Shown here: one piece after another, positions 1-7,557 of the stretch
How the letters are laid out: each line of letters starts with the position of its first letter
Position numbering within the stretch: position 1 is the stretch's first letter
Origin: Pirellulales bacterium
GTDB lineage: Bacteria > Planctomycetota > Planctomycetia > Pirellulales > JAICIG01
Length of the DNA stretch: 34,632 nt
Direction of reading: 5' to 3'
Assembly (NCBI GenBank): GCA_025927475.1
Contig: JAICLL010000059.1
Location: 1 to 34,632 of the forward strand
Program-made: the position numbers and the translations under genes
The notes under the pieces: model-generated
What the model was told of the DNA's origin: nothing
What the model saw: the letters and a program-made list of their open reading frames with translations, nothing else
The model's database searches: none

Positions 1-623
1 CAACCCACACCCGAACAGAGAAGAGGAACCCGTAGCCTCCCTTCCCGATCCTTGTACAATGCAACCAACCTGATTCCTGTGCCCTACTGTCACTCGCTAA
101 CTCGATCGGACGATTCTTCCAGATCACGCTGAACCAAGACAAGGACCGCGAGCAAGCCCGCACGCTCCTGAATCCCGAATCCTGAATCCTGTGCGAGCGC
201 TTGCCTAGGCAAAAGTTGATGCGTTGGGGCGTCGAGATAAGCGGTGGTGGTGAAAGCGTTTGGGGCGCACTGCGTAAGAGCATGCCCCTTGTTTTCCGCA
301 AGCAAACAGCCGGCCGGCGCCGTCAGCCCACTTCCCATCGTTTGCGGCCATGCGATCCGCCAACCGGCCATCGGGAGGGCGATGATGGGAGCGTTGTGCC
401 TGAACGGCCACGAATGAGGCGACGGTGACAGATTCGCACAGCGCTGCGACGAAACCGCACATGCGCGTGCCATTTTATCGCGGCTTTGGCCGGTCATCTT
501 TTCTTTCCGCCCGGAAATACGAGCTCCTACGATTCAACCGAGCATTGGGCACCTGAGTTGCTTTCCATAAATGAGGGGTATTGAGTCGTTTTTCACGAAC
601 TCCACGGCGCGAGGCGAAAGGCT
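1..623. other. gene-poor stretch before the first CBS gene
   Basis: No open frame here looks like a protein: the longest frames on both strands are arginine-, proline- and alanine-rich, overlap each other and have no recognisable domain. The stretch contains a short heptamer array at 167-194, listed separately. A short open frame without a start ends at about 188 on the plus strand and could be the tail of a gene fragment, but nothing in it is recognisable. The last 100 bases presumably carry the promoter of the CBS gene; I could not fix its boxes. Confidence 0.5.
167..194. repeat. heptamer tandem array (unit CCTGAAT)
   Basis: Four consecutive 7-base units. Units one and three are identical, unit two has one change, and unit four keeps only the first four bases. 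The unit belongs with the other seven-base-period arrays in the window. Confidence 0.6.
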
Positions 624-1112
624 ATGAACAGCGCAATTGAACGACTTTTGTCTTTGCGCGTCTCGGACGTGATGACGCGCGACGTAATTACGGTATCCGC
701 CAGCCAGGCCATGCCGGTGGCGGCGGCGATGCTCGTTGATTCACGAATTTCCGGCGCGCCGGTGGTGAATGAGCGGGGACGATGTGTCGGAGTAATCAGC
801 GCGGCCGATTTTGCGCGGCGCGCGGTGTGGGCCGCTGCCGAAGCGCGGCCGAAGGGCGCCGATGAATGTTGCCCGTTGTCCAGCGATGAGACCGACGGCG
901 ACCGCCACCGCCCGGCGACCGATTTGGTGGCCTCGTACATGTCGCCGGCGGTGCATTCGATGAATGTGGGGCGGCCCATCATGGAAGCGGCGCGGCAAAT
1001 GTGCCAGCACCACGTGCATCGGTTGGTTGTTCTCGACGACGACGGCCGGCCCGCGGGCGTGTTAACGTCGCTCGACCTGGTAGCGGCATTGATTGCGGCA
1101 ATTGAAGAATGA
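624..1112 (+). CDS. CBS-domain pair protein
   Basis: A 162-residue soluble protein made almost only of two CBS motifs, the adenosyl-ligand-binding modules that pair into a Bateman domain. The first spans about residues 11-62 (VSDVMTRDVITV near its start, GVISAADFARR near its end). The second spans about 100-160 (YMSPAVHSM, then HRLVVLDDDGRPAGVLTSLDL). A charged linker at about 65-97 with Asp, Glu and two adjacent Cys joins them. A purine-rich GAAAGG lies a few bases before the ATG. Stand-alone CBS pairs usually sense AMP, ATP or related nucleotides and act on a partner. No partner is identifiable here; the next gene, glpK, is 200 bases downstream. The family is clear, the ligand and target unknown. 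Confidence 0.9.
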   Translation: MNSAIERLLSLRVSDVMTRDVITVSASQAMPVAAAMLVDSRISGAPVVNERGRCVGVISAADFARRAVWAAAEARPKGADECCPLSSDETDGDRHRPATDLVASYMSPAVHSMNVGRPIMEAARQMCQHHVHRLVVLDDDGRPAGVLTSLDLVAALIAAIEE

Positions 1113-1312
1113 GGTGTTATCGAGCCGGTTGCCTCAACGTAAACAGCAGGACGGAATGAAGCGACCAAGCCAGCGCCTTGGTATAAAACAGGTAGCGGCC
1201 GATTCGGCGCTCATCAGGGCGGAACCATTGGGTCACCGCTTGCGGCACGTTCTCGGCCCGCGGCGGCGCCGCCGCCTTCATTGGCGTGGTGCGATGACTG
1301 GGAAGGCGAACC

Positions 1313-2794
1313 ATGAATCTGTTTATCTTGGCCCTCGATCAAGGCACGACCTCCAGCCGGGCGATGGTGTTTGATCGCCAAGGGCAAGCCGTCGCCGCCG
1401 CGCAACAAGAGTTTCCGCAGATCCTGCCGTCGCCCGGCCACGTCGAGCACGATCCCGAGGCCATTTGGTCGTCGCAGTTGGCCGTTGCCCGGCTGGCGAT
1501 TCAGCGGGCCAAGATTGAACCGCGGCAAATCGCGGCACTGGGAGTGACCAATCAGCGTGAGACAACCATCCTGTGGGACCGCGATACGGGCCGGCCGGTG
1601 GCCAATGCGATCGTCTGGCAGAGCCGCATCAGCGAGCCGGTGTGCGAGCGGCTGCGGCGCGAAGGGCTGGCCGAACGGTTCCGCGAGAAAACCGGCTTGG
1701 TGATCGATCCCTATTTTTCGGCCACCAAGATCGTGCATCTGCTGGACAGCATCGACGGGCTGAGAGGCAAGGCGGCCGCCGGGCAGATCTTGTTCGGTAC
1801 GGTCGATACGTTTCTGATCTGGCGGCTGTCGGGAGGCAAGCTGCACTTGACGGATTACAGCAACGCCAGCCGCACTATGCTCTACAACATCCACACGCTC
1901 GACTGGGATGACGAGCTGCTGCGCCTGCTCGATATTCCACGCGCCATGCTGCCCGAGGTGCGCGCGTCGAGCGAAGTGTATGGCGAGACGTCAAGCGAAT
2001 GGTTTGGCGCGGCGATGCCGATCGCGGCGGCCGCGGGGGACCAACAGGCAGCCACCTTTGGTCAGGCCTGCTTCCGGCCCGGCGAAGCGAAGAACACCTA
2101 TGGCACCGGTTGCTTCTTGCTGCTCAACACGGGCGAGCAGCCCAGGCACTCGCGGCATCGCCTGCTGACGACCATCGGCTGGGGCATTGGCGGCAAAGTG
2201 ACCTATTGCCTCGAAGGGTCGGTGTTTATCGCCGGCGCCGCGGTGCAGTGGCTGCGCGATGGCCTGCGGCTAATCAAGACATCGGCCGAGGTCGAGGCGT
2301 TGGCCTCGTCGGTGCCCGACGCGGGAGGCGTCTATCTGGTGCCTGCGTTCGTGGGGCTGGGCGCGCCGCACTGGGACGCGCAGGCGCGCGGGGCAATTTT
2401 CGGACTGACGCGCGGGACCCAGGCCGGGCACTTGGCGCGCGCCGCCGTCGAGGCCATGGCCTATCAGACGCGCGATCTGGTCGACACCATGCGGCTTGAC
2501 ACGGGGCTGCCGTTGTCCGAATTGAAGGTAGACGGCGGCGCTTGCGTGAACGACGCGCTGATGCAGTTTCAGGCTGATCTGCTCGGTGTGCCCGTGCGTC
2601 GTCCGGCGATCTGCGAAACGACGGCTTTGGGGGCGGCCTATCTGGCAGGATTGGCGGTCGGTTATTGGCGCGACTTGGGCGAAATTGAAGGCAATTGGTC
2701 GCTCGATCGCGAGTTCTGGCCAACGATGCCCGCGGCGCGGCGTGATGAGTTGTATAACGGCTGGCAACGCGCCGTTAGGCGCGTGCTGGAATAG
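1313..2794 (+). CDS. glpK: glycerol kinase
   Basis: ATP-dependent phosphorylation of glycerol to glycerol 3-phosphate in the cytoplasm. The 493-residue length is standard. The FGGY-kinase N-domain opens with [16 protein letters not shown] (residues about 6-21), followed by [15 protein letters not shown] (about 79-93), DPYFSATK (about 137) and the catalytic-region [10 protein letters not shown] (about 242). The C-domain has [13 protein letters not shown] (about 346) and the signature [19 protein letters not shown] (about 407-425). The NQRET and PHWD elements favour glycerol kinase over xylulokinase or gluconokinase. A GGAAGG-like Shine-Dalgarno lies about 8 bases before the ATG. No glpF or glpD is adjacent, so the gene appears to stand alone. 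It converges on mutY with 40 bases between the stops. Confidence 0.96.
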   Translation: MNLFILALDQGTTSSRAMVFDRQGQAVAAAQQEFPQILPSPGHVEHDPEAIWSSQLAVARLAIQRAKIEPRQIAALGVTNQRETTILWDRDTGRPVANAIVWQSRISEPVCERLRREGLAERFREKTGLVIDPYFSATKIVHLLDSIDGLRGKAAAGQILFGTVDTFLIWRLSGGKLHLTDYSNASRTMLYNIHTLDWDDELLRLLDIPRAMLPEVRASSEVYGETSSEWFGAAMPIAAAAGDQQAATFGQACFRPGEAKNTYGTGCFLLLNTGEQPRHSRHRLLTTIGWGIGGKVTYCLEGSVFIAGAAVQWLRDGLRLIKTSAEVEALASSVPDAGGVYLVPAFVGLGAPHWDAQARGAIFGLTRGTQAGHLARAAVEAMAYQTRDLVDTMRLDTGLPLSELKVDGGACVNDALMQFQADLLGVPVRRPAICETTALGAAYLAGLAVGYWRDLGEIEGNWSLDREFWPTMPAARRDELYNGWQRAVRRVLE

Positions 2795-2834
2795 CCTGAT
2801 CAGAACAAACGCGGCGGCGGACATGGCGCGGAGC

Positions 2835-3977
2835 CTAGCGCATGGCGACTAATCGTGCCAGCTTGCGGCCAGTGACGCTCAGCGGATAGGCTTCCAAGTC
2901 ATCGGTCGGCGCCCACTGGGTTTTCGGCGCTGCGGCGCGCTTGTCCGACGCCAGCCGCACGTAGTCGGCCAGGTGGCACTCCAACGTAATGCGGAATCGC
3001 GTGACACTGTGCTTGAACGTCTCGAGCAACTGAAGCGGGCGACAGATGACGCCAGCGGCCGCGGCGACGCCGTCGATCAACGCCGGCGCGTCATCGCCGT
3101 CGAACGGAAAGCGAGGGAAATCCCACAGCCCGGCCCAACGTTCGCCCGGCTGGCGTTCGACCAACAACACCTTTCCGCGCCGGCGCACCACCACCGCCGC
3201 CTCGCGGACCTGCTCGACTCGCGGCGGCGCCTTGGCCATGGGCACCAGCCGCTGCCAGCCAAGACGATGCGTCGGGCAAAGCGACCGAACCGGACATTCG
3301 CCGCAGTTGGCGTCGCGCGGCTTGCATACCAAGGCGCCCAGTTCCATCAATGCTTGGTTGAATTCGCCCGTCGCGCGCCGCGGCAACAATTCCTCGGCCA
3401 GCGACCAGAGCAGCGACTGGCCGGCGGTTTGCCGGGGGTCGCCCCGATAGGCCAAGAGCCGGCTGAGCAGCCGCACGGTATTCGCTTCGAGAATCGGCTC
3501 GCGCGCGTCGAAAGCGATCGAAAGAATCGCTCCGGCGGTATAGCGGCCGATGCCCGGCAGCCGCCGCACCGCCGCGGCCTCTCGCGGAAAGCGGCCGCCG
3601 TGCTCGCGCACGATCACCGCGGCGGCCCGATGCAGTTGCCGCGCCCGGCGATAATATCCCAGCCCCTCCCACAGCCGCAGCACCTGCGGTTCGGGGGCGG
3701 CGGCCAGTGCCGCGATGCTGGGAAACGCGGCGATGAACCGCGGAAAATAATTAGCGACCGTGGCCACTTGCGTCTGCTGAAGCATGATCTCGCTGACCCA
3801 CACGCGGTAGGGATCGCGCGTCCGCCGCCACTGGAGATCGCGGGCGTTTTGCCGATACCAGGCAAGCAGCTTGCGGCGGAAGCTCTGTTTCCAGGCAGCG
3901 GTGGGCCACTGGTCGACTAGCTGAGATGAGGTGTGCGATTGAGCAGTCAAAGTAGGACGCGGAGTATACCGGTTCAT
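2835..3977 (-). CDS. mutY: A/G-specific adenine DNA glycosylase
   Basis: Removes adenine mispaired with 8-oxoguanine. Order (380-residue numbering): HhH-GPD fold with VSEIMLQQTQV (Glu63, the general acid), helix-hairpin-helix RLPGIGRYTAGAI (about 140-151), the active-site loop PILEANTVRLLSR, then an iron-sulfur cluster C-x6-C-x2-C-x5-C at Cys218, 225, 228 and 234. A NUDIX-like 8-oxoG-recognition domain follows (LLVERQPGERWAGLWDFPRF; FKHSVTRF). Oddity: the catalytic Asp of the family (DGNV in most members) is Glu164 here (codon 3486-3488). An in-frame ATG also exists at 4004, but those extra nine codons lie in a heptamer repeat, so I prefer 3977. Identity is firm, activity slightly less so because of the substitution. 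Confidence 0.93.
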   Translation of the reverse strand: MNRYTPRPTLTAQSHTSSQLVDQWPTAAWKQSFRRKLLAWYRQNARDLQWRRTRDPYRVWVSEIMLQQTQVATVANYFPRFIAAFPSIAALAAAPEPQVLRLWEGLGYYRRARQLHRAAAVIVREHGGRFPREAAAVRRLPGIGRYTAGAILSIAFDAREPILEANTVRLLSRLLAYRGDPRQTAGQSLLWSLAEELLPRRATGEFNQALMELGALVCKPRDANCGECPVRSLCPTHRLGWQRLVPMAKAPPRVEQVREAAVVVRRRGKVLLVERQPGERWAGLWDFPRFPFDGDDAPALIDGVAAAAGVICRPLQLLETFKHSVTRFRITLECHLADYVRLASDKRAAAPKTQWAPTDDLEAYPLSVTGRKLARLVAMR

Positions 3978-3989
3978 GGTATTTCTCGG

Positions 3990-4010
3990 TTTTGACTTTT
4001 GCATTTTGAT
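3990..4010. repeat. heptamer array, left arm of inverted pair
   Basis: Three 7-base units that on the minus strand read atcaaaa, tgcaaaa and a gt-variant. The array is the reverse complement of the one at 4057-4084 and has exactly one unit fewer. It sits just upstream of the preferred mutY start. Confidence 0.75.
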
Positions 4011-4056
4011 TTTCCGTCGCGGGTCAAGCCGCGGAGCGATTGGTCACAAGGGGGAA

Positions 4057-4084
4057 ATCAAAATGCAAAATGCAAAAGTCAAAA
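4057..4084. repeat. heptamer array, right arm of inverted pair
   Basis: Four 7-base units in the order atcaaaa, tgcaaaa, tgcaaaa, then a gt-variant. It is the inverse of the array at 3990-4010 with the middle unit doubled. The 46-base spacer between the arms is GC-rich and has no gene. Confidence 0.75.
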
Positions 4085-4136
4085 TCTGCCGCCTAAGGTA
4101 TAACGTATCATCGAGTGTGGTCCTCGTCACGCCGGG

Positions 4137-4727
4137 GTGGTTGCCTTGACCGACAAAAAAAAATCTGATCGACGCGCGGCAAAACGCGCCAAGCCCGACG
4201 AAAGCGCATTGGGCTTTCGTCGTCGCCGCACGGCGGTGCGCGTGCGCCGCCGGTCGGGCGAGCGAGCTTGGGAATTGGTGCATCCGCGCTGCGCCCAAGA
4301 GCGCATGGACGATCTGGAAGAAGTCCATCAGATGCTCGCGGCCGGTGAGACCGAGATTGCCCTCGACGAATTACGCTGGCTGCTCGACGGCTGCGGAGAT
4401 TTTATCGCCGCCCATCGGCTGCTGGGCGAATTGGCCCTGGCCGACGGCGACTTTAAGCTTGCCCGCGGGCATTTCGGCTACGCGTACGAAATTGGTCTTT
4501 CAGCCCTGCCGCCTGGTTTTGAGGGGCCGTTGCCGTATCGGTTGGCGGCAAATCAAGCTCTGCTCGAAGCAGCCAAGGGGTTGGCCTGGTGTCTACACGA
4601 GTTGAACAAACCGAGATTGGCCCGCCGGGTGCTTGCTCAATTGCTGCGGCTCGATCCCGCCGATCCGCTGGGCGTGCAAGCGTGGCAAACCGCCTGGCAA
4701 GGCGAACCTGAACAAGACGCCCGATAG
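4137..4727 (+). CDS. hypothetical TPR-like helical protein
   Basis: A 196-residue cytoplasmic protein with no signal peptide or membrane segment. Residues 1-40 are strongly basic (Lys/Arg-rich) and probably disordered. From about residue 55 the sequence is a run of amphipathic helices with TPR-like spacing: EIALDELRWLLDGCGDFIAAHRLL, then GDFKLARGHFGYAYEIG, and near the end ARRVLAQLLRLDPADPLG, which is a good TPR helix pair. It is probably a protein-binding scaffold; the partner is unknown. The start is uncertain: GTG at 4137 or TTG at 4146. A run of nine adenines at 4155-4163 encodes the early lysines and is a possible slippage site. It converges on the DUF1080 gene with a 21-base gap holding a hairpin. 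Confidence 0.75.
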   Translation: MVALTDKKKSDRRAAKRAKPDESALGFRRRRTAVRVRRRSGERAWELVHPRCAQERMDDLEEVHQMLAAGETEIALDELRWLLDGCGDFIAAHRLLGELALADGDFKLARGHFGYAYEIGLSALPPGFEGPLPYRLAANQALLEAAKGLAWCLHELNKPRLARRVLAQLLRLDPADPLGVQAWQTAWQGEPEQDAR

Positions 4728-4729
4728 CC

Positions 4730-4746
4730 CCGGCCCTTGTGGCCGG
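4730..4746. terminator. hairpin between convergent stops
   Basis: A perfect 6-bp stem (CCGGCC/GGCCGG) with a 5-base loop fills the 21-base gap between two facing stop codons. There is no T-run on either side, so it would be an unconventional bidirectional terminator or simply an RNA 3'-end stabiliser. Confidence 0.4.
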
Positions 4747-4748
4747 CG

Positions 4749-5471
4749 TTAAGGCAACTCGCGGATGCGGAGATTCCGAAACTCGACGGGCGAACCTTCC
4801 GACTCCAAGCATAGATAGCCGCTGCGAGGATCGCAGCCCGTTCCGCCCGAAACTTCTTCGCCGTTGACCCACAGCCGCACTTCGCCGTTGATGCAACGCA
4901 CGTAATAATGGTTCCACTGGCCGACACCTTTGCTGAGCTGTTTGCGGGGAAAGCTCCGCTGCCCGCCGGGAGCGGTGGGTGGAAAGGGCTTCATCTTGGC
5001 CGGTCCGGTGGGAAACACGTCGCCGTGGGTGGTGAACCAGTCGGGCTTTTTGCCTTCGCGTTTTTCATATTGCTCGGCGTAGCCGTGATCGAGCACCTGC
5101 ACCTCGATGCCGTGCGGCAGCCCGCCCGGCTTCAAAGCGTCGAGCGACTCTTTGCTGCCCCAAATAAAGATACCCGAATTGCCGCCCGACTTCAGATGCT
5201 TCCACTCGGCCACCAGTTCGAAGTTGGTGAGCGGTTTCTGGCTGCGAATCACGCCTACCGGTTTGCCGGTGCAACGCGCGACGCCGTGGTTCCAGGTCCA
5301 GGTGTCGGCGTCGCAATTTACATTGACAAAGTCGCTTTCGCCGAGCGACCGCCAGCCCGGGCCCTGGCCGTCGATGGTGGCCTTGGGAAGCGAGGGATCG
5401 TTGGCCGGCGCCGCCGCGAGACAGCCGAAAAAGGCGAACGCGAACAACACGGGCCGGGTATTGATTTTCAT
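4749..5471 (-). CDS. secreted DUF1080 (3-keto-disaccharide hydrolase fold) protein
   Basis: A 240-residue protein with an N-terminal signal sequence (MKINTRPVLFAFAFFGCLAA, cut probably near APA-NDP). It then has one DUF1080 domain, a concanavalin-like beta-sandwich abundant in planctomycetes. Typical elements are DTWTWNHGVARCTG, FELVAEWKHLKSGGNSGIF, HGIEVQVLDHGY and the closing GYLCLESEGSPVEFRNLRI. Members are annotated as 3-keto-disaccharide hydrolases or lectin-like modules acting on sugars outside the cytoplasm; the substrate here is unknown. An in-frame ATG six codons upstream (5489) is an alternative start, but the signal peptide is cleaner from 5471. No strong ribosome site precedes either. 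Confidence 0.9.
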   Translation of the reverse strand: MKINTRPVLFAFAFFGCLAAAPANDPSLPKATIDGQGPGWRSLGESDFVNVNCDADTWTWNHGVARCTGKPVGVIRSQKPLTNFELVAEWKHLKSGGNSGIFIWGSKESLDALKPGGLPHGIEVQVLDHGYAEQYEKREGKKPDWFTTHGDVFPTGPAKMKPFPPTAPGGQRSFPRKQLSKGVGQWNHYYVRCINGEVRLWVNGEEVSGGTGCDPRSGYLCLESEGSPVEFRNLRIRELP

Positions 5472-5602
5472 AGCGGGAAGCAAAACCATGTGAAGGATGA
5501 TAGGATCTTGTGAACGCTCCTACTATAATCAGGTCCCTGCACGAAACGCCACATGTCCATTCAAATCACTTGCTAAGCTCTACTTCGATCATCCGGCCAA
5601 TA

Positions 5603-6841
5603 TCAGCTCTCACCGGCGGAAGATTCGCCCGAGACGGGTGCCACGACGGCAGCCTCATCTCCCGCGTACGCCGCTAGATCGGGCGTGGCGGCAAAAAAGG
5701 CGTCGTGAGCCTGTGGCGCGTCGACGCGCTGGCTGTGCTGGGCCGGCGCGCCGGGTTGCTGCGGATTGCGATGCTGGACGGCGTCGCTCTGCTGGACGGC
5801 GTTTGCCTCGTCGGCGGCTTGCAGTTCGGCCATGACGTGTTCGGCATGCGCCTTGGCCAACGCGGCGGCCGAGTCGCCCGCCGCCGCTGGCTTTTCGGGC
5901 CCGTCTCGTGCGGGCGCCCGTTGCTCAGCATCCACCGTTTGGCCAGACTGACTTGCTGGCAACGCCGGCTGATCGGCATCTTCGGCACCACCGGCAAGTT
6001 TCTCGCCCTGCATGACCTGTTGTGCGCGATCCGATCCCAGGTGGTCGACGACACCGCTCAACTCGATGCTCTCCTGCCGCAGCTCGGCCGCCACAGCGAT
6101 ACGGCCGGCGTCAAGCGACTCGCCAGCCAGATCGCCGTGAGCCTCAACCGCGGCATCGGCGGCGATCATCCGCGCCGCGATGGCCTCCGGCGCGGCACTG
6201 GCGGCCGCGGCGGCCTCGGCATCGCCCGAAACGATCGCTGGGTCGCTGTTCGCCTGGCCGGCAGCAGTGCGGCGCCGATTGGCTGTTTTATCGAAGCCGT
6301 CGGGCGGCTCATCGCCGCTTTGGTTCTCGGGCCTGGCGCCGCGTTCGAGCCGTTCGCTTTCGTTGACTTCGCCGGCTTGTTCGCCGGGCGTTTCATTTTT
6401 CCTTTCGCCGATTTCACCGCTTTCTGTCGAATGACTCTGCTTTTGCTCACCCGAGGTCCCACCCGTTGCCGCGCTCGGCGTCTTTACCAGTTCGGCAGCC
6501 ACTTCAGCGACGTCAGCGGTGCTTGCGCCCGGGCGGCCGTCGGTAACGATTGGTTCGGCCTGCGAGCCATTCGCCCCGGCATTTTCACCGGCGACCGGAG
6601 ATCCGACCAGGGCCGGCGGTTCTTCAGGCGGAGCCGCGGAGGGTGCCCCGACGTCCTGGCCAGCCGCATCGGCCGAAAGCAGCACGCGGTCTTCCAGCGA
6701 TTCGACGCCAAGTCCTTCGGGCACCTCGCCGGGCAGCCGCGCCGCCGCTTCGTGCGGTTTCGCAGATTCTTGTGCTTCCGGTTGGATTTGACGCTGCGTT
6801 TCGTCGGTTTCCAAATCGGTGGCAGCGGTGGGCGCGTCCAT
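5603..6841 (-). CDS. LEPR-XLL-motif, low-complexity Ala/Glu/Gln-rich protein
   Basis: A 412-residue acidic protein of low complexity, rich in Ala, Glu, Gln, Gly and Pro, with no membrane segment. The only recognisable element is ESLEDRVLLSADA at about residues 48-60. It closely resembles the LEPR-XLL motif (consensus LEPRVLLSAD) near the N-terminus of large secreted planctomycete and proteobacterial adhesins. In those proteins the motif is followed by very long repeat regions; here only about 350 residues of biased sequence follow and no adhesion domain is visible. ATG at 6841 is preferred over a TTG six codons earlier. It is divergent from the membrane-protein gene at 6991. The protein may be a truncated surface protein or a short family of its own; the role is unknown. 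Confidence 0.7.
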   Translation of the reverse strand: MDAPTAATDLETDETQRQIQPEAQESAKPHEAAARLPGEVPEGLGVESLEDRVLLSADAAGQDVGAPSAAPPEEPPALVGSPVAGENAGANGSQAEPIVTDGRPGASTADVAEVAAELVKTPSAATGGTSGEQKQSHSTESGEIGERKNETPGEQAGEVNESERLERGARPENQSGDEPPDGFDKTANRRRTAAGQANSDPAIVSGDAEAAAAASAAPEAIAARMIAADAAVEAHGDLAGESLDAGRIAVAAELRQESIELSGVVDHLGSDRAQQVMQGEKLAGGAEDADQPALPASQSGQTVDAEQRAPARDGPEKPAAAGDSAAALAKAHAEHVMAELQAADEANAVQQSDAVQHRNPQQPGAPAQHSQRVDAPQAHDAFFAATPDLAAYAGDEAAVVAPVSGESSAGES

Positions 6842-6990
6842 GGGCCTTGCTCCCGGCAAGAGTTATAAAAGCGGTGTTCGAAGAGGAAGCGGAGCAACGC
6901 AAATCGCAAGCCAAGGGTTCGCAATTCCGCGCCGAGATCGTTATACTCTTCGCTTCGCCCTGCCCTTTCGCCCTACCGCGGAGCATCGCC

Positions 6991-7524
6991 ATGGCATCGC
7001 CTTTCGAGTCGCAGAATCCGTATCTCGCACCGCGCGGATCCCAGGCCCAGTACGGCGGCGCCGCCGCGGGTTTGCCCGGCTACACGAAGACGATGGCAAT
7101 TATCGACCTGGTGTTCTGCTGCCTCCGTGCCATCATGGTGATCTTGTCGATCGCCGGCTACTTCATGCTCGCGCGCGAGCAAAGCCCGCTGATTGGCAGT
7201 GTGGTGGCTGAAATTGCCGCGGGCCTGCTTACCGCTCTCTTCGGCATTCCGGCGAACGTCTTGATTCTACTGCGCAAGCCGGCCGGGCTGTGGATCGCCA
7301 TGGTGGCGGTGGCCGGCACCATCGCAGCGATGGGCGTTGCCGTGTGGCAAACGTCGCTACAGGCCGACCAATTTGCGCCGGGAACTCCGCAGCGCGTCGG
7401 TTTTTTTATCGGCTTGGGATTGGTCAGCCTGATTCGCCTGGGCTTGCTGGGACTCTATATCGGCGCGTTGGTGCAATTTGCCAACTGGCTGCGCCGGCAG
7501 AAGCCAAGGCCAGCCGCCTTCTGA
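6991..7524 (+). CDS. four-helix integral membrane protein with NPYLAP N-terminus
   Basis: A 177-residue protein starting MASPFESQNPYLAPRG. An N-terminal NPY-x-AP signature is frequent in small planctomycete membrane proteins. Four hydrophobic segments follow at roughly residues 30-55 (AIIDLVFCCLRAIMVILSIAG), 62-90, 93-116 (WIAMVAVAGTIAAMGVAVW) and 131-160 (VGFFIGLGLVSLIRLGLLGL), and a basic end RRQKPRPAAF. A longer frame runs upstream to 6550, but that part lies antisense to the LEPR-XLL-like gene and does not look coding, so I take the ATG at 6991. The stop is 33 bases before mutS on the same strand, so the two may be co-transcribed. Function unknown. Confidence 0.8.
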   Translation: MASPFESQNPYLAPRGSQAQYGGAAAGLPGYTKTMAIIDLVFCCLRAIMVILSIAGYFMLAREQSPLIGSVVAEIAAGLLTALFGIPANVLILLRKPAGLWIAMVAVAGTIAAMGVAVWQTSLQADQFAPGTPQRVGFFIGLGLVSLIRLGLLGLYIGALVQFANWLRRQKPRPAAF

Positions 7525-7557
7525 TCGGCTCTCGCATTCCTCTTGCAACGGTGCCGC

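Noticed and set aside
5705..6868. 387-codon plus-strand frame over the LEPR-XLL-like gene
   Set aside because: Considered seriously because the minus-strand product is low complexity. But it lacks any motif, whereas the minus strand has the near-perfect ESLEDRVLLSADA at the expected N-terminal place.
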